From: Rhabdophis nuchalis
Taxonomy: Eukaryota; Chordata; Lepidosauria; Squamata; Natricidae
Assembly: GCA_039707465.1 (NCBI GenBank)
Contig: CM077643.1
Span: 242,442,167-242,506,166 of the forward strand
Reading direction: 5' to 3'
DNA length: 64,000 nt
Shown here one piece after another: positions 21,738 to 35,945 of this stretch; position 1 is the stretch's first letter; each line of letters opens with the position of its first letter. The notes beneath the pieces are model-generated. The model was not told the origin of the DNA and searched no databases. It saw only the letters and a list, made by a program, of their open reading frames with translations. The position numbers were made by a program, and so were the translations under genes.

Positions 21738-24377
21738 TGCATCCCAGACAGCATCCAATATGTGTTTCTCGTTCGAATTTGAGCTCTCGATCCAAATTTG
21801 CAATTGCTGTCTAAATTGAATTCTTTTTTGCAAATTCTGATAACACTGCTGTAACTTTTCTTATTGCCAATTCTGAGATACACTTTGCTGTAACTTCTCA
21901 GGGAAAGCTCAGATCAACGAATCGACTGCTTTTTCAGCTTCTGCATCCCAGACAGCATGCAATATGTGTTTCTCATTCGAATTTGAGCTCTGGATCCAAA
22001 TTTGCAATTACTGTCTAAATTGAGTTCTTTTGCAAATTCTGAGATAACACTGCTACAGTTTTCTGATATACGCCTTGCTGTAACTTCTCAGGGAAAGCTC
22101 AGATCAACCAAACGAATGCTTTTCCAGCTTCTGCATCCCAGACAGCATCCAATGTGTGTTTCTCGTTCGAATTTGAGCTCTGCATCCAAATTTGCAGTCC
22201 ATAGCTAAATTGAGTTCTTTTGCTAATTGTGAGATAACACTTTGCTATAACTTCTCAGGGAAAGCTCAGATCAACCAATCGAATGCTTTTTTCAGCTTCT
22301 GCATCCCAGACAGCATCCAATATGTGTTTCCCGTTCGAATTTGAGCTCTGGATCCAAATTTGCAATTGCTGTCTAAATTGAGTTCTTTTGCCAATTCTGA
22401 GATACCCTTTGCTGTAACTTCTCAGGGAAAGCTCAAGTCAATGAATCGCCTGCTTTTCCAGCTTCTGCATCGGAGACAGCATCCAATATGTGTTTCTCGT
22501 TCGAATGTGAGCTCTGGATCCAAATTTGCAGTCCCTGGCTAAATTGAGTTCTTTTGCTAATTCTGAGATAACACTTTGCTGTAACTTCTCAGAGGAAGCT
22601 CAGATCAACCAATTGACTGCTTTTTCAGCTTTTGCATCCCAGATAGCATCTAATATGTGTTTCTCGTTCGAATTTGAGCTCTCGATCCAAATTTGCAATT
22701 GCTGTCTAAATTGAATTCTTTTTTGCAAATTCTGAGATAACACTGCTGTAACTTTTCTTATTGCCAATTCTGAGATACACTTTGCTGTAACTTCTCAGGG
22801 AAAGCTCAGATCAACGAATCGACTGCTTTTTCAGCTTCTGCATCCCAGACAGCATGCAATATGTGTTTCTCATTCGAATTTGAGCTCTGGATTCAAATTT
22901 GCAATTACTGTCTAAATTGAGTTCTTTTGCAAATTCTGAGATAACACTGCTACAGTTTTCTGATATACGCCTTGCTGTAACTTCTCAGGGAAAGCTCAGA
23001 TCAACCAATTGACTGCTTTTTCAGCTTCTACATCCCAGACAGCATCCAAATATATGTTTCTCGTTAGAAGGTGAGCTCTGGATCCAAATTTGCAGTCCCT
23101 GGCTAAATTGAGTTCTTTTGTCAATTCTGCTAACATTTTGCTATAACTTCTCAGGGAAAGCTCAGATCAACCAATCAAATGCTTTTTCAGCTTCTGCATC
23201 CCAGACAGCATCCAATAGGTGTTTCTCGTTCGAATTTGAGCTCTGAATCCAAATTTGCAATTGCTGTCTAAATTGAGTTCTTTTGCAAATTCTGAGATAA
23301 CACTGCTTTAACTTTTCTGATATACGCCTTGCTGTAACTTCTCAGGGAAAGCTCAGATCAACCAATTGACTGCTTTTTCAGCTTCTACATCCCAGACAGC
23401 ATCCAATATATGTTTCTCGTTAGAAGATGAGCTCTGGATCCAAATTTGCAATTGCTGTCTAAATTGAGTTCTTTTGCCAATTCTGAGATACACTTTGCTG
23501 TAACTTCTCAGGGAAAGCTCAGATCAACGAATCGACTGCTTTTTCAGCTTCTGCATCCTAGACAGCATCCAATATGTGTTTCTCGTTCGAATTTGAGCTC
23601 TCGATCCAAATTTGCAATTGCTGTCTAAATTGAATTCTTTTTTGCAAATTCTGATAACACTGCTGTAACTTTTCTTATTGCCAATTCTGAGATACACTTT
23701 GCTGTAACTTCTCAGGGAAAGCTCAGATCAACGAATCGACTGCTTTTTCAGCTTCTGCATCCCAGACAGCATGCAATATGTGTTTCTCATTCGAATTTGA
23801 GCTCTGGATCCAAATTTGCAATTACTGTCTAAATTGAGTTCTTTTGCAAATTCTGAGATAACACTGCTACAGTTTTCTGATATACGCCTTGCTGTAACTT
23901 CTCAGGGAAAGCTCAGATCAACCAATTGACTGCTTTTTCAGCTTCTACATCCCAGACAGCATCCAAATATATGTTTCTCGTTAAAAGGTGAGCTCTGGAT
24001 CCAAATTTGCAATTGCTGTCTAAATTGAGTTCTTTTGCCAATTCTGAGATACACTTTGCTGTAACTTCTCAGGGAAAGCTCAGATCAACGAATCGACTGC
24101 TTTTTCAGCTTCTGCATCCCAGACAGCATCCAATATGTGTTTCTCGTTCGAATTTGAGCTCTCGATCCAAATTTGCAATTGCTGTCTAAATTGAATTCTT
24201 TTTTGCAAATTCTGATAACACTGCTGTAACTTTTCTTATTGCCAATTCTGAGATACACTTTGCTGTAACTTCTCAGGGAAAGCTCAGATCAACCAATTGA
24301 CTGCTTTTTCAGCTTCTAAATCCCAGACAGCATCCAAATATATGTTTCTCGTTAGAAGGTGAGCTCTGGATCCAAAT

Positions 24378-24492
24378 TTGCAGTCCCTGGCTAAATTGAG
24401 TTCTTTTGCCAATTCTGCTAACATTCAGCTTCTGCATCCGAGACAGCATCCAATGTGTGTTTCTCGTTCGAATTTGAGCTCTGAATCCAAAT
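24378..24492 (+). repeat. Truncated 115-bp monomer
   Basis: Same deletion, in the partner of 17453 at offset 6925. Confidence 0.9.
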
Positions 24493-26454
24493 TTGCAGTC
24501 CATAGCTAAATTGAGTTCTTTTGCTAATTGTGAGATAACACTTTGCTATAACTTCTCAGGGAAAGCTCAGATCAACGAATCGACTGCTTTTTCAGCTTCT
24601 GCATCCCAGACAGCATCCAATATGTGTTTCTCATTCGAATTTGAGCTCTGGATCCAAATTTGCAATTACTGTCTATATTGAGTTCTTTTGCAAATTCTGA
24701 GATAACACTGCTACAGTTTTCGGATATTTGCCTTGCTGTAACTTCTCAGGGAAAGCTCAGATCAACCATTCGACGGCTTTTTTCACCTTCTGCATCCGAG
24801 ACAGCATCCAATGTGTGTTTCTCGTTCGAATTTGAGCTCTCGATCCAAATTTGCAATTGCTGTCTAAATTGAGTTCTTTTGCAAATTCTGAGATAACACT
24901 GCTGTAACTTTTCTGATATACGCCTTGCTGTAACTTCTCAGGGAAAGCTCAGATCAACCAATTGACTGCTTTTTCAGCTTCTACATCCCAGACAGCATCC
25001 AATATATGTTTCTCGTTAGAAGATGAGCTCTGGATCCAAATTTGCAATTGCTGTCTAAATTGAGTTCTTTTGCCAATTCTGAGATACACTTTGCTGTAAC
25101 TTCTCAGGGAAAGCTCAGATCAACGAATCGACTGCTTTTTCAGCTTCTGCATCCCAGACAGCATCCAATATGTGTTTCTCGTTCGAATTTGAGCTCTCGA
25201 TCCAAATTTGCAATTGCTGTCTAAATTGAATTCTTTTTTGCAAATTCTGATAACACTGCTGTAACTTTTCTTATTGCCAATTCTGAGATACACTTTGCTG
25301 TAACCTCAGGGAAAGCTCAGATCAACGAATCGACTGCTTTTTCAGCTTCTGCATCCCAGACAGCATGCAATATGTGTTTCTCATTCGAATTTGAGCTCTG
25401 GATCCAAATTTGCAATTACTGTCTAAATTGAGTTCTTTTGCAAATTCTGAGATAACACTGCTACAGTTTTCTGATATACGCCTTGCTGTAACTTCTCAGG
25501 GAAAGCTCAGATCAACCAATTGACTGCTTTTTCAGCTTCTACATCCCAGACAGCATCCAAATATATGTTTCTCGTTAGAAGGTGAGCTCTGGATCCAAAT
25601 TTGCAGTCCCTGGCTAAATTGAGTTCTTTTGCCAATTCTGCTAACATTTTGCTATAACTTCTCAGGGAAAGCTCAGATCAACCATTCGATGGCTTTTTTC
25701 AGCTTCTGCATCCGAGACAGCATCCAATGTGTGTTTCTCGTTCGAATTTGAGCTCTGAATCCAAATTTGCAGTCCATAGCTAAATTGAGTTCTTTTGCTA
25801 ATTGTGAGATAACACTTTGCTATAACTTCTCAGGGAAAGCTCAGATCAACGAATCGACTGCTTTTTCAGCTTCTGCATCCGAGACAGCATCCAATATGTG
25901 TTTCTCATTCGAATTTGAGCTCTGGATCCAAATTTGCAATTACTGTCTATATTGAGTTCTTTTGCAAATTCTGAGATAACACTGCTACAGTTTTCTGATA
26001 TTTGCCTTGCTGTAACTTCTCAGGGAAAGCTCAGATCAACCATTCGATGGCTTTTTTCAGCTTCTGCATCCGAGACAGCATCCAATGTGTGTTTCTCGTT
26101 CGAATTTGAGCTCTCGATCCAAATTTGCAATTGCTGTCTAAATTGAGTTCTTTTGCCAATTCTGAGATACACTTTGCTGTAACTTCTCAGGGAAAGCTCA
26201 GATCAACCAATCGAATGCTTTTTTCAGCTTCTGCATCCCAGACAGCATCCAATATGTGTTTCTCGTTCGAATTTGAGCTCTGGATCCAAATTTGCAATTG
26301 CTGTCTAAATTGAGTTCTTTTGCCAATTCTGAGATACCCTTTGCTGTAACTTCTCAGGGAAAGCTCAAGTCAATGAATCGACTGCTTTTCCAGCTTCTGC
26401 ATCCGAGACAGCATCCAATATGTGTTTCTCGTTCGAATGTGAGCTCTGGATCCA

Positions 26455-28164
26455 AATTTGCAGTCCCTGGCTAAATTGAGTTCTTTTGCTAATTCTGAGA
26501 TAACACTTTGCTGTAACTTCTAAGAGGAAGCTCAGATCAACCAATTGACTGCTTTTTCAGCTTTTGCATCCCAGATAGCATCTAATATGTGTTTCTCGTT
26601 CGAATTTGAGCTCCGGATACAAATTTGCAGTCCCTAGCTAAAATGAGTTCTGTTGCTAATTGTGCGATAACACTTTGCTGTAACCTCTCAGGGAAAGCTC
26701 AGATCAACCAATCGACGGCTTTTTTCAGCTTCTGCATCCGAGACAGCATCCAATATGTGTTTCTCGTTCGAATTTGAGCTCTGGATCCAAATTTGCAGTC
26801 CCTAGCTAAATTGAGTTCTTTTGCTAATTGTGAGATAACACTTTGCTGTAAGTTCTCAGGGAAAGCTCAGATCAACCAATCGAATGGTTTTTCAGCTTCT
26901 GCATCCCAGACAGCATCCAATATGTGTTTCTCGTTTGAATTTGAGCTCTGGATCCAAATTTGCAATTGCTGTCTAAATTGAGTTCTTTTGCCAATTCTGA
27001 GATAACACTGCTGTAACTTTTCTGATATACGCCTTGCTGTAACTTCTCAGGGAAAGCTCAGATCAACCAATTGACTGCTTTTTTCAGTTTCTGCATGCCA
27101 GACAGCATCCAATATGTGTTTTTCGTTCGAATTTGAGCTCTGGATCCAAATTTGCAATTGCTGTCTAAATTGAGTTCTTTTGCAAATTCTGAGACAACAC
27201 TGCTACAGTTTTCTGATATACGCCTTGTTGTAACTTCTCAGGGAAAGCTCAGATCAACCAATTGACTGCTTTTTCAGCTTCTACATCCCAGACAGCATCC
27301 AATATATGTTTCTCGTTCGAATTTGAGCTCTGGATCCAAATTTGCAGTCCCTAGCTAAATTGAGTTCTTTTGCTAATTGTGAGATAACACTTTGCTTTAA
27401 CTTCTCAGGGAAAGCTCAGATCAACCAATCGAATGCTTTTTCAGCTTCTGCATCCCAGACAGCATCCAATATGTGTTTCTCGTTTGAATTTGAGCTCTGG
27501 ATCCAAATTTGCAATTGCTGTCTAAATTGAGTTCTTTTGCCAATTCTGAGATAACACTGCTGTAACTTTTCTGATATACGCCTTGCTGTAACTTCTCAGG
27601 GAAAGCTCAGATCAACCAATTGACTGCTTTTTTCAGTTTCTGCATGCCAGACAGCATCCAATATGTGTTTCTCGTTCGAATTTGAGCTCTGGATCCAAAT
27701 TTGCAATTGCTGTCTAAATTGAGTTCTTTTGCAAATTCTGAGATAACACTGCTACAGTTTTCTGATATACGCCTTGTTGTAACTTCTCAGGGAAAGCTCA
27801 GATCAACCAATTGACTGCTTTTTCAGCTTCTACATCCCAGACAGCATCCAATATATGTTTCTCGTTCGAATTTGAGCTCTGGATCCAAATTTGCAGTCCC
27901 TAGCTAAATTGAGTTCTTTTGCTAATTGTGAGATAACACTTTGCTGTAACTTCTCAGGGAAAGCTCAGATCAACCAAACGAATGCTTTTCCAGCTTCTGC
28001 ATCCCAGACAGCATCCAATATGTGTTTCTCGTTCGAATTTGAGCTCTGGATCCAAATTTGCAATTGCTGTCTAAATTGAGTTCTTTTGCCAATTCTGAGA
28101 TACACTTTGCTGTAACTTCTCAGGGAAAGCTCAGATCAACGAATCGACTGCTTTTTCAGCTTCT
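26455..28164 (+). repeat. 1.7-kb block, left copy
   Basis: Matches 35946-37655 at offset 9491 bp. The match begins near a GGATAC/GGATCC variant and ends where CTTCTACATCC here meets CTTCTGCATCC in the partner. Confidence 0.8.
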
Positions 28165-29676
28165 ACATCCCAGACAGCATCCAATATATGTTTCTCGTTA
28201 GAAGATGAGCTCTGGATCCAAATTTGCAATTGCTGTCTAAATTGAGTTCTTTTGCCAATTCTGAGATACACTTTGCTGTAACTTCTCAGGGAAAGCTCAG
28301 ATCAACGAATCGACTGCTTTTTCAGCTTCTGCATCCCAGACAGCATCCAATATGTGTTTCTCGTTCGAATTTGAGCTCTCGATCCAAATTTGCAATTGCT
28401 GTCTAAATTGAATTCTTTTTTGCAAATTCTGATAACACTGCTGTAACTTTTCTTATTGCCAATTCTGAGATACACTTTGCTGTAACTTCTCAGGGAAAGC
28501 TCAGATCAACGAATCGACTGCTTTTTCAGCTTCTGCATCCCAGACAGCATGCAATATGTGTTTCTCATTCGAATTTGAGCTCTGGATCCAAATTTGCAAT
28601 TACTGTCTAAATTGAGTTCTTTTGCAAATTCTGAGATAACACTGCTACAGTTTTCTGATATACGCCTTGCTGTAACTTCTCAGGGAAAGCTCAGATCAAC
28701 CAATTGACTGCTTTTTCAGCTTCTACATCCCAGACAGCATCCAAATATATGTTTCTCGTTAGAAGGTGAGCTCTGGATCCAAATTTGCAATTGCTGTCTA
28801 AATTGAGTTCTTTTGTCAATTCTGCTAACATTTTGCTATAACTTCTCAGGGAAAGGTCAGATCAACCAATCGAATGCTTTTTCAGCTTCTGCATCCCAGA
28901 CAGCATCCAATATGTGTTTCTCGTTTGAATTTGAGCTCTGGATCCAAATTTGCAATTGCTGTCTAAATTGAGTTCTTTTGCCAATTCTGAGATACACTTT
29001 GCTGTAACTTCTCAGGGAAAGCTCAGATCAAAGAATCGACTGCTTTTTCAGCTTCTGCATCCCAGACAGCATCCAATAGGTGTTTCTCGTTCGAATTTGA
29101 GCTCTGAATCCAAATTTGCAATTGCTGTCCAGATTGAGTTCTTTTGCAAATTCTGAGATAACACAGCTGTAACTTTTCTGATATACGCCTTGCTGTAACT
29201 TCTCAGGGAAAGCTCAGATCAACCAATTGACTGCTTTTTCAGCTTCTACATCCCAGACAGCATCCAATATATGTTTCTCGTTAGAAGATGAGCTCTGGAT
29301 CCAAATTTGCAATTGCTGTCTAAATTGAGTTCTTTTGCCAATTCTGAGATACACTTTGCTGTAACTTCTCAGGGAAAGCTCAGATCAACGAATCGACTGC
29401 TTTTTCAGCTTCTGCATCCCAGACAGCATCCAATATGTGTTTCTCGTTCGAATTTGAGCTCTCGATCCAAATTTGCAATTGCTGTCTAAATTGAATTCTT
29501 TTTTGCAAATTCTGATAACACTGCTGTAACTTTTCTTATTGCCAATTCTGAGATACACTTTGCTGTAACTTCTCAGGGAAAGCTCAGATCAACGAATCGA
29601 CTGCTTTTTCAGCTTCTGCATCCCAGACAGCATCCAATATGTGTTTCTCATTCGAATTTGAGCTCTGGATCCAAAT

Positions 29677-29791
29677 TTGCAGTCCCTGGCTAAATTGAGT
29701 TCTTTTGCCAATTCTGCTAACATTCAGCTTCTGCATCCGAGACAGCATCCAATGTGTGTTTCTCGTTCGAATTTGAGCTCTGAATCCAAAT
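29677..29791 (+). repeat. Truncated 115-bp monomer
   Basis: Same deletion, in the partner of 7070 at offset 22607; both are followed by the rare CCATAGG core. Confidence 0.9.
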
Positions 29792-32483
29792 TTGCAGTCC
29801 ATAGGTAAATTGAGTTCTTTTGCTAATTGTGAGATAACACTTTGCTATAACTTCTCAGGGAAAGCTCAGATCAACGAATCGACTGCTTTTTCAGCTTCTG
29901 CATCCCAGACAGCATCCAATATGTGTTTCTCGTTCGAATTTGAGCTCTGGATCCAAATTTGCAATTGCTGTCTAAATTGAGTTCTTTTGCAAATTCTGAG
30001 ATAACACTGCTACAGTTTTCTGATATACGCCTTGTTGTAACTTCTCAGGGAAAGCTCAGATCAACCAATTGACTGCTTTTTCAGCTTCTACATCCCAGAC
30101 AGCATCCAATATATGTTTCTCGTTCGAATTTGAGCTCTGGATCCAAATTTGCAGTCCCTAGCTAAATTGAGTTCTTTTGCTAATTGTGAGATAACACTTT
30201 GCTTTAACTTCTCAGGGAAAGCTCAGATCAACCAATCGAATGCTTTTTCAGCTTCTGCATCCCAGACAGCATCCAATATGTGTTTCTCGTTTGAATTTGA
30301 GCTCTGGATCCAAATATGCAATTGCTGTCTAAATTGAGTTCTTTTGCCAATTCTGAGATAACACTGCTGTAACTTTTCTGATATACGCCTTGCTGTAACT
30401 TCTCAGGGAAAGCTCAGATCAACCAATTGACTGCTTTTTTCAGTTTCTGCATGCCAGACAGCATCCAATATGTGTTTCTCGTTCGAATTTGAGCTCTGGA
30501 TCCAAATTTGCAATTGCTGTCTAAATTGAGTTCTTTTGCAAATTCTGAGATAACACTGCTACAGTTTTCTGATATACGCCTTGTTGTAACTTCTCAGGGA
30601 AAGCTCAGATCAACCAATTGACTGCTTTTTCAGCTTCTACATCCCAGACAGCATCCAATATATGTTTCTCGTTCGAATTTGAGCTCTGGATCCAAATTTG
30701 CAGTCCCTAGCTAAATTGAGTTCTTTTGCTAATTGTGAGATAACACTTTGCTGTAACTTCTCAGGGAAAGCTCAGATCAACCAAACGAATGCTTTTCCAG
30801 CTTCTGCATCCCAGACAGCATCCAATATGTGTTTCTCGTTCGAATTTGAGCTCTGGATCCAAATTTGCAATTGCTGTCTAAATTGAGTTCTTTTGCCAAT
30901 TCTGAGATACACTTTGCTGTAACTTCTCAGGGAAAGCTCAGATCAACGAATCGACTGCTTTTTCAGCTTCTACATCCCAGACAGCATCCAATATATGTTT
31001 CTCGTTAGAAGATGAGCTCTGGATCCAAATTTGCAATTGCTGTCTAAATTGAGTTCTTTTGCCAATTCTGAGATACACTTTGCTGTAACTTCTCAGGGAA
31101 AGCTCAGATCAACGAATCGACTGCTTTTTCAGCTTCTGCATCCCAGACAGCATCCAATATGTGTTTCTCGTTCGAATTTGAGCTCTCGATCCAAATTTGC
31201 AATTGCTGTCTAAATTGAATTCTTTTTTGCAAATTCTGATAACACTGCTGTAACTTTTCTTATTGCCAATTCTGAGATACACTTTGCTGTAACTTCTCAG
31301 GGAAAGCTCAGATCAACGAATCGACTGCTTTTTCAGCTTCTGCATCCCAGACAGCATGCAATATGTGTTTCTCATTCGAATTTGAGCTCTGGATCCAAAT
31401 TTGCAATTACTGTCTAAATTGAGTTCTTTTGCAAATTCTGAGATAACACTGCTACAGTTTTCTGATATACGCCTTGCTGTAACTTCTCAGGGAAAGCTCA
31501 GATCAACCAATTGACTGCTTTTTCAGCTTCTACATCCCAGACAGCATCCAAATATATGTTTCTCGTTAGAAGGTGAGCTCTGGATCCAAATTTGCAATTG
31601 CTGTCTAAATTGAGTTCTTTTGTCAATTCTGCGAACATTTTGCTATAACTTCTCAGGGAAAGCTCAGATCAACCAATCGAATGCTTTTTCAGCTTCTGCA
31701 TCCCAGACAGCATCCAATATGTGTTTCTCGTTTGAATTTGAGCTCTGGATCCAAATTTGCAATTGCTGTCTAAATTGAGTTCTTTTGCCAATTCTGAGAT
31801 ACACTTTGCTGTAACTTCTCAGGGAAAGCTCAGATCAAAGAATCGACTGCTTTTTCAGCTTCTGCATCCCAGACAGCATCCAATAGGTGTTTCTCGTTCG
31901 AATTTGAGCTCTGAATCCAAATTTGCAATTGCTGTCCAGATTGAGTTCTTTTGCAAATTCTGAGATAACACTGCTGTAACTTTTCTGATATACGCCTTGC
32001 TGTAACTTCTCAGGGAAAGCTCAGATCAACCAATTGACTGCTTTTTCAGCTTCTACATCCCAGACAGCATCCAATATATGTTTCTCGTTAGAAGATGAGC
32101 TCTGGATCCAAATTTGCAATTGCTGTCTAAATTGAGTTCTTTTGCCAATTCTGAGATACACTTTGCTGTAACTTCTCAGGGAAAGCTCAGATCAACGAAT
32201 CGACTGCTTTTTCAGCTTCTGCATCCCAGACAGCATCCAATATGTGTTTCTCGTTCGAATTTGAGCTCTCGATCCAAATTTGCAATTGCTGTCTAAATTG
32301 AATTCTTTTTTGCAAATTCTGATAACACTGCTGTAACTTTTCTTATTGCCAATTCTGAGATACACTTTGCTGTAACTTCTCAGGGAAAGCTCAGATCAAC
32401 GAATCGACTGCTTTTTCAGCTTCTGCATCCCAGACAGCATCCAATATGTGTTTCTCATTCGAATTTGAGCTCTGGATCCAAAT

Positions 32484-32598
32484 TTGCAGTCCCTGGCTAA
32501 ATTGAGTTCTTTTGCCAATTCTGCTAACATTCAGCTTCTGCATCCGAGACAGCATCCAATGTGTGTTTCTCGTTCGAATTTGAGCTCTGAATCCAAAT
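32484..32598 (+). repeat. Truncated 115-bp monomer
   Basis: Same deletion, in the partner of 9520 at offset 22964. Confidence 0.9.
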
Positions 32599-35141
32599 TT
32601 GCAGTCCATAGCTAAATTGAGTTCTTTTGCTAATTGTGAGATAACACTTTGCTATAACTTCTCAGGGAAAGGTCAGATCAACGAATCGACTGCTTTTTCA
32701 GCTTCTGCATCCCAGACAGCATCCAATATGTGTTTCTCATTCGAATTTGAGCTCTGGATCCAAATTTGCAATTACTGTCTATATTGAGTTCTTTTGCAAA
32801 TTCTGAGATAACACTGCTACAGTTTTCTGATATTTGCCTTGCTGTAACTTCTCAGGGAAAGCTCAGATCAACCAAACGAATGCTTTTCCAGCTTCTGCAT
32901 CCCAGACAGCATCCAATGTGTGTTTCTCGTTCGAATTTGAGCTCTGCATCCAAATTTGCAGTCCATAGCTAAATTGAGTTCTTTTGCTAATTGTGAGATA
33001 ACACTTTGCTATAACTTCTCAGGGAAAGCTCAGATCAACCAATCGAATGCTTTTTTCAGCTTCTGCATCCCAGACAGCATCCAATATGTGTTTCCCGTTC
33101 GAATTTGAGCTCTGGATCCAAATTTGCAATTGCTGTCTAAATTGAGTTCTTTTGCCAATTCTGAGATACCCTTTGCTGTAACTTCTCAGGGAAAGCTCAA
33201 GTCAATGAATCGCCTGCTTTTCCAGCTTCTGCATCGGAGACAGCATCCAATATGTGTTTCTCGTTCGAATGTGAGCTCTGGATCCAAATTTGCAGTCCCT
33301 GGCTAAATTGAGTTCTTTTGCTAATTCTGAGATAACACTTTGCTGTAACTTCTCAGAGGAAGCTCAGATCAACCAATTGACTGCTTTTTCAGCTTTTGCA
33401 TCCCAGATAGCATCTAATATGTGTTTCTCGTTCGAATTTGAGCTCTCGATCCAAATTTGCAATTGCTGTCTAAATTGAATTCTTTTTTGCAAATTCTGAG
33501 ATAACACTGCTGTAACTTTTCTTATTGCCAATTCTGAGATACACTTTGCTGTAACTTCTCAGGGAAAGCTCAGATCAACGAATCGACTGCTTTTTCAGCT
33601 TCTGCATCCCAGACAGCATGCAATATGTGTTTCTCATTCGAATTTGAGCTCTGGATCCAAATTTGCAATTACTGTCTAAATTGAGTTCTTTTGCAAATTC
33701 TGAGATAACACTGCTACAGTTTTCTGATATACGCCTTGCTGTAACTTCTCAGGGAAAGCTCAGATCAACCAATTGACTGCTTTTTCAGCTTCTACATCCC
33801 AGACAGCATCCAAATATATGTTTCTCGTTAGAAGGTGAGCTCTGGATCCAAATTTGCAGTCCCTGGCTAAATTGAGTTCTTTTGTCAATTCTGCTAACAT
33901 TTTGCTATAACTTCTCAGGGAAAGCTCAGATCAACGAATCGACTGCTTTTTCAGCTTCTGCATCCCAGACAGCATCCAATAGGTGTTTCTCGTTCGAATT
34001 TGAGCTCTGAATCCAAATTTGCAATTGCTGTCTAAATTGAGTTCTTTTGCAAATTCTGAGATAACACTGCTTTAACTTTTCTGATATACGCCTTGCTGTA
34101 ACTTCTCAGGGAAAGCTCAGATCAACCAATTGACTGCTTTTTCAGCTTCTACATCCCAGACAGCATCCAATATATGTTTCTCGTTAGAAGATGAGCTCTG
34201 GATCCAAATTTGCAATTGCTGTCTAAATTGAGTTCTTTTGCCAATTCTGAGATACACTTTGCTGTAACTTCTCAGGGAAAGCTCAGATCAACGAATCGAC
34301 TGCTTTTTCAGCTTCTGCATCCTAGACAGCATCCAATATGTGTTTCTCGTTCGAATTTGAGCTCTCGATCCAAATTTGCAATTGCTGTCTAAATTGAATT
34401 CTTTTTTGCAAATTCTGATAACACTGCTGTAACTTTTCTTATTGCCAATTCTGAGATACACTTTGCTGTAACTTCTCAGGGAAAGCTCAGATCAACGAAT
34501 CGACTGCTTTTTCAGCTTCTGCATCCCAGACAGCATGCAATATGTGTTTCTCATTCGAATTTGAGCTCTGGATCCAAATTTGCAATTACTGTCTAAATTG
34601 AGTTCTTTTGCAAATTCTGAGATAACACTGCTACAGTTTTCTGATATACGCCTTGCTGTAACTTCTCAGGGAAAGCTCAGATCAACCAATTGACTGCTTT
34701 TTCAGCTTCTACATCCCAGACAGCATCCAAATATATGTTTCTCGTTAAAAGGTGAGCTCTGGATCCAAATTTGCAATTGCTGTCTAAATTGAGTTCTTTT
34801 GCCAATTCTGAGATACACTTTGCTGTAACTTCTCAGGGAAAGCTCAGATCAACGAATCGACTGCTTTTTCAGCTTCTGCATCCCAGACAGCATCCAATAT
34901 GTGTTTCTCGTTCGAATTTGAGCTCTCGATCCAAATTTGCAATTGCTGTCTAAATTGAATTCTTTTTTGCAAATTCTGATAACACTGCTGTAACTTTTCT
35001 TATTGCCAATTCTGAGATACACTTTGCTGTAACTTCTCAGGGAAAGCTCAGATCAACCAATTGACTGCTTTTTCAGCTTCTAAATCCCAGACAGCATCCA
35101 AATATATGTTTCTCGTTAGAAGGTGAGCTCTGGATCCAAAT

Positions 35142-35256
35142 TTGCAGTCCCTGGCTAAATTGAGTTCTTTTGCCAATTCTGCTAACATTCAGCTTCTGCA
35201 TCCGAGACAGCATCCAATGTGTGTTTCTCGTTCGAATTTGAGCTCTGAATCCAAAT
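35142..35256 (+). repeat. Truncated 115-bp monomer
   Basis: Same deletion, in the partner of 12178 and 24378. It is the last example before the inversion; I saw none in the reverse arm. Confidence 0.9.
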
Positions 35257-35945
35257 TTGCAGTCCATAGCTAAATTGAGTTCTTTTGCTAATTGTGAGAT
35301 AACACTTTGCTATAACTTCTCAGGGAAAGCTCAGATCAACGAATCGACTGCTTTTTCAGCTTCTGCATCCCAGACAGCATCCAATATGTGTTTCTCATTC
35401 GAATTTGAGCTCTGGATCCAAATTTGCAATTACTGTCTATATTGAGTTCTTTTGCAAATTCTGAGATAACACTGCTACAGTTTTCGGATATTTGCCTTGC
35501 TGTAACTTCTCAGGGAAAGCTCAGATCAACCATTCGACGGCTTTTTTCACCTTCTGCATCCGAGACAGCATCCAATGTGTGTTTCTCGTTCGAATTTGAG
35601 CTCTCGATCCAAATTTGCAATTGCTGTCTAAATTGAGTTCTTTTGCCAATTCTGAGATACACTTTGCTGTAACTTCTCAGGGAAAGCTCAGATCAAAGAA
35701 TCGACTGCTTTTTCAGCTTCTGCATCCCAGACAGCATCCAATGTGTGTTTCTCGTTCGAATTTGAGCTCTGGATCCAAATTTGCAGTCCATAGCTAAATT
35801 GAGTTCTTTTGCTAATTGTGAGATAACACTTTGCTATAACTTCTCAGGGAAAGCTCAGATCAACCAATCGAATGCTTTTTTCAGCTTCTGCATCCAAGAC
35901 AGCATCCAATATGTGTTTCCCGTTCGAATTTGAGCTCTGGATACA

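Larger units (their letters stand above)
22072..28303 (+). repeat. 6.9-kb-period tandem duplication, copy 2
   Basis: Partner of 15147-21378. Its first part, 22072-24878, also matches 32836-35642 at offset 10764 bp. Private single-base changes include GGATTCAAATTTG near 22890 and TTTTTCGTTCGAA near 27120. Confidence 0.86.
24841..35396 (+). repeat. 10.6-kb higher-order block, right copy
   Basis: Right partner of 2234-12432, with one extra 357-bp dimer near 30539-30895. Shared rare markers support common descent rather than chance similarity: the CCATAGGTAAATTG variant at 7190 and 29797, and the shortened 115-bp monomers at matching places. Confidence 0.85.
30111..35645 (+). repeat. 5.5-kb higher-order block, right copy
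   Basis: Right partner of 12422-17956. A private change near 33934 reads ACGAATCGACTGC where the other copies read ACCAATCAAATGC. The match ends where GCAAATTCTGAG in the left copy becomes GCCAATTCTGAG here. Confidence 0.83.
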
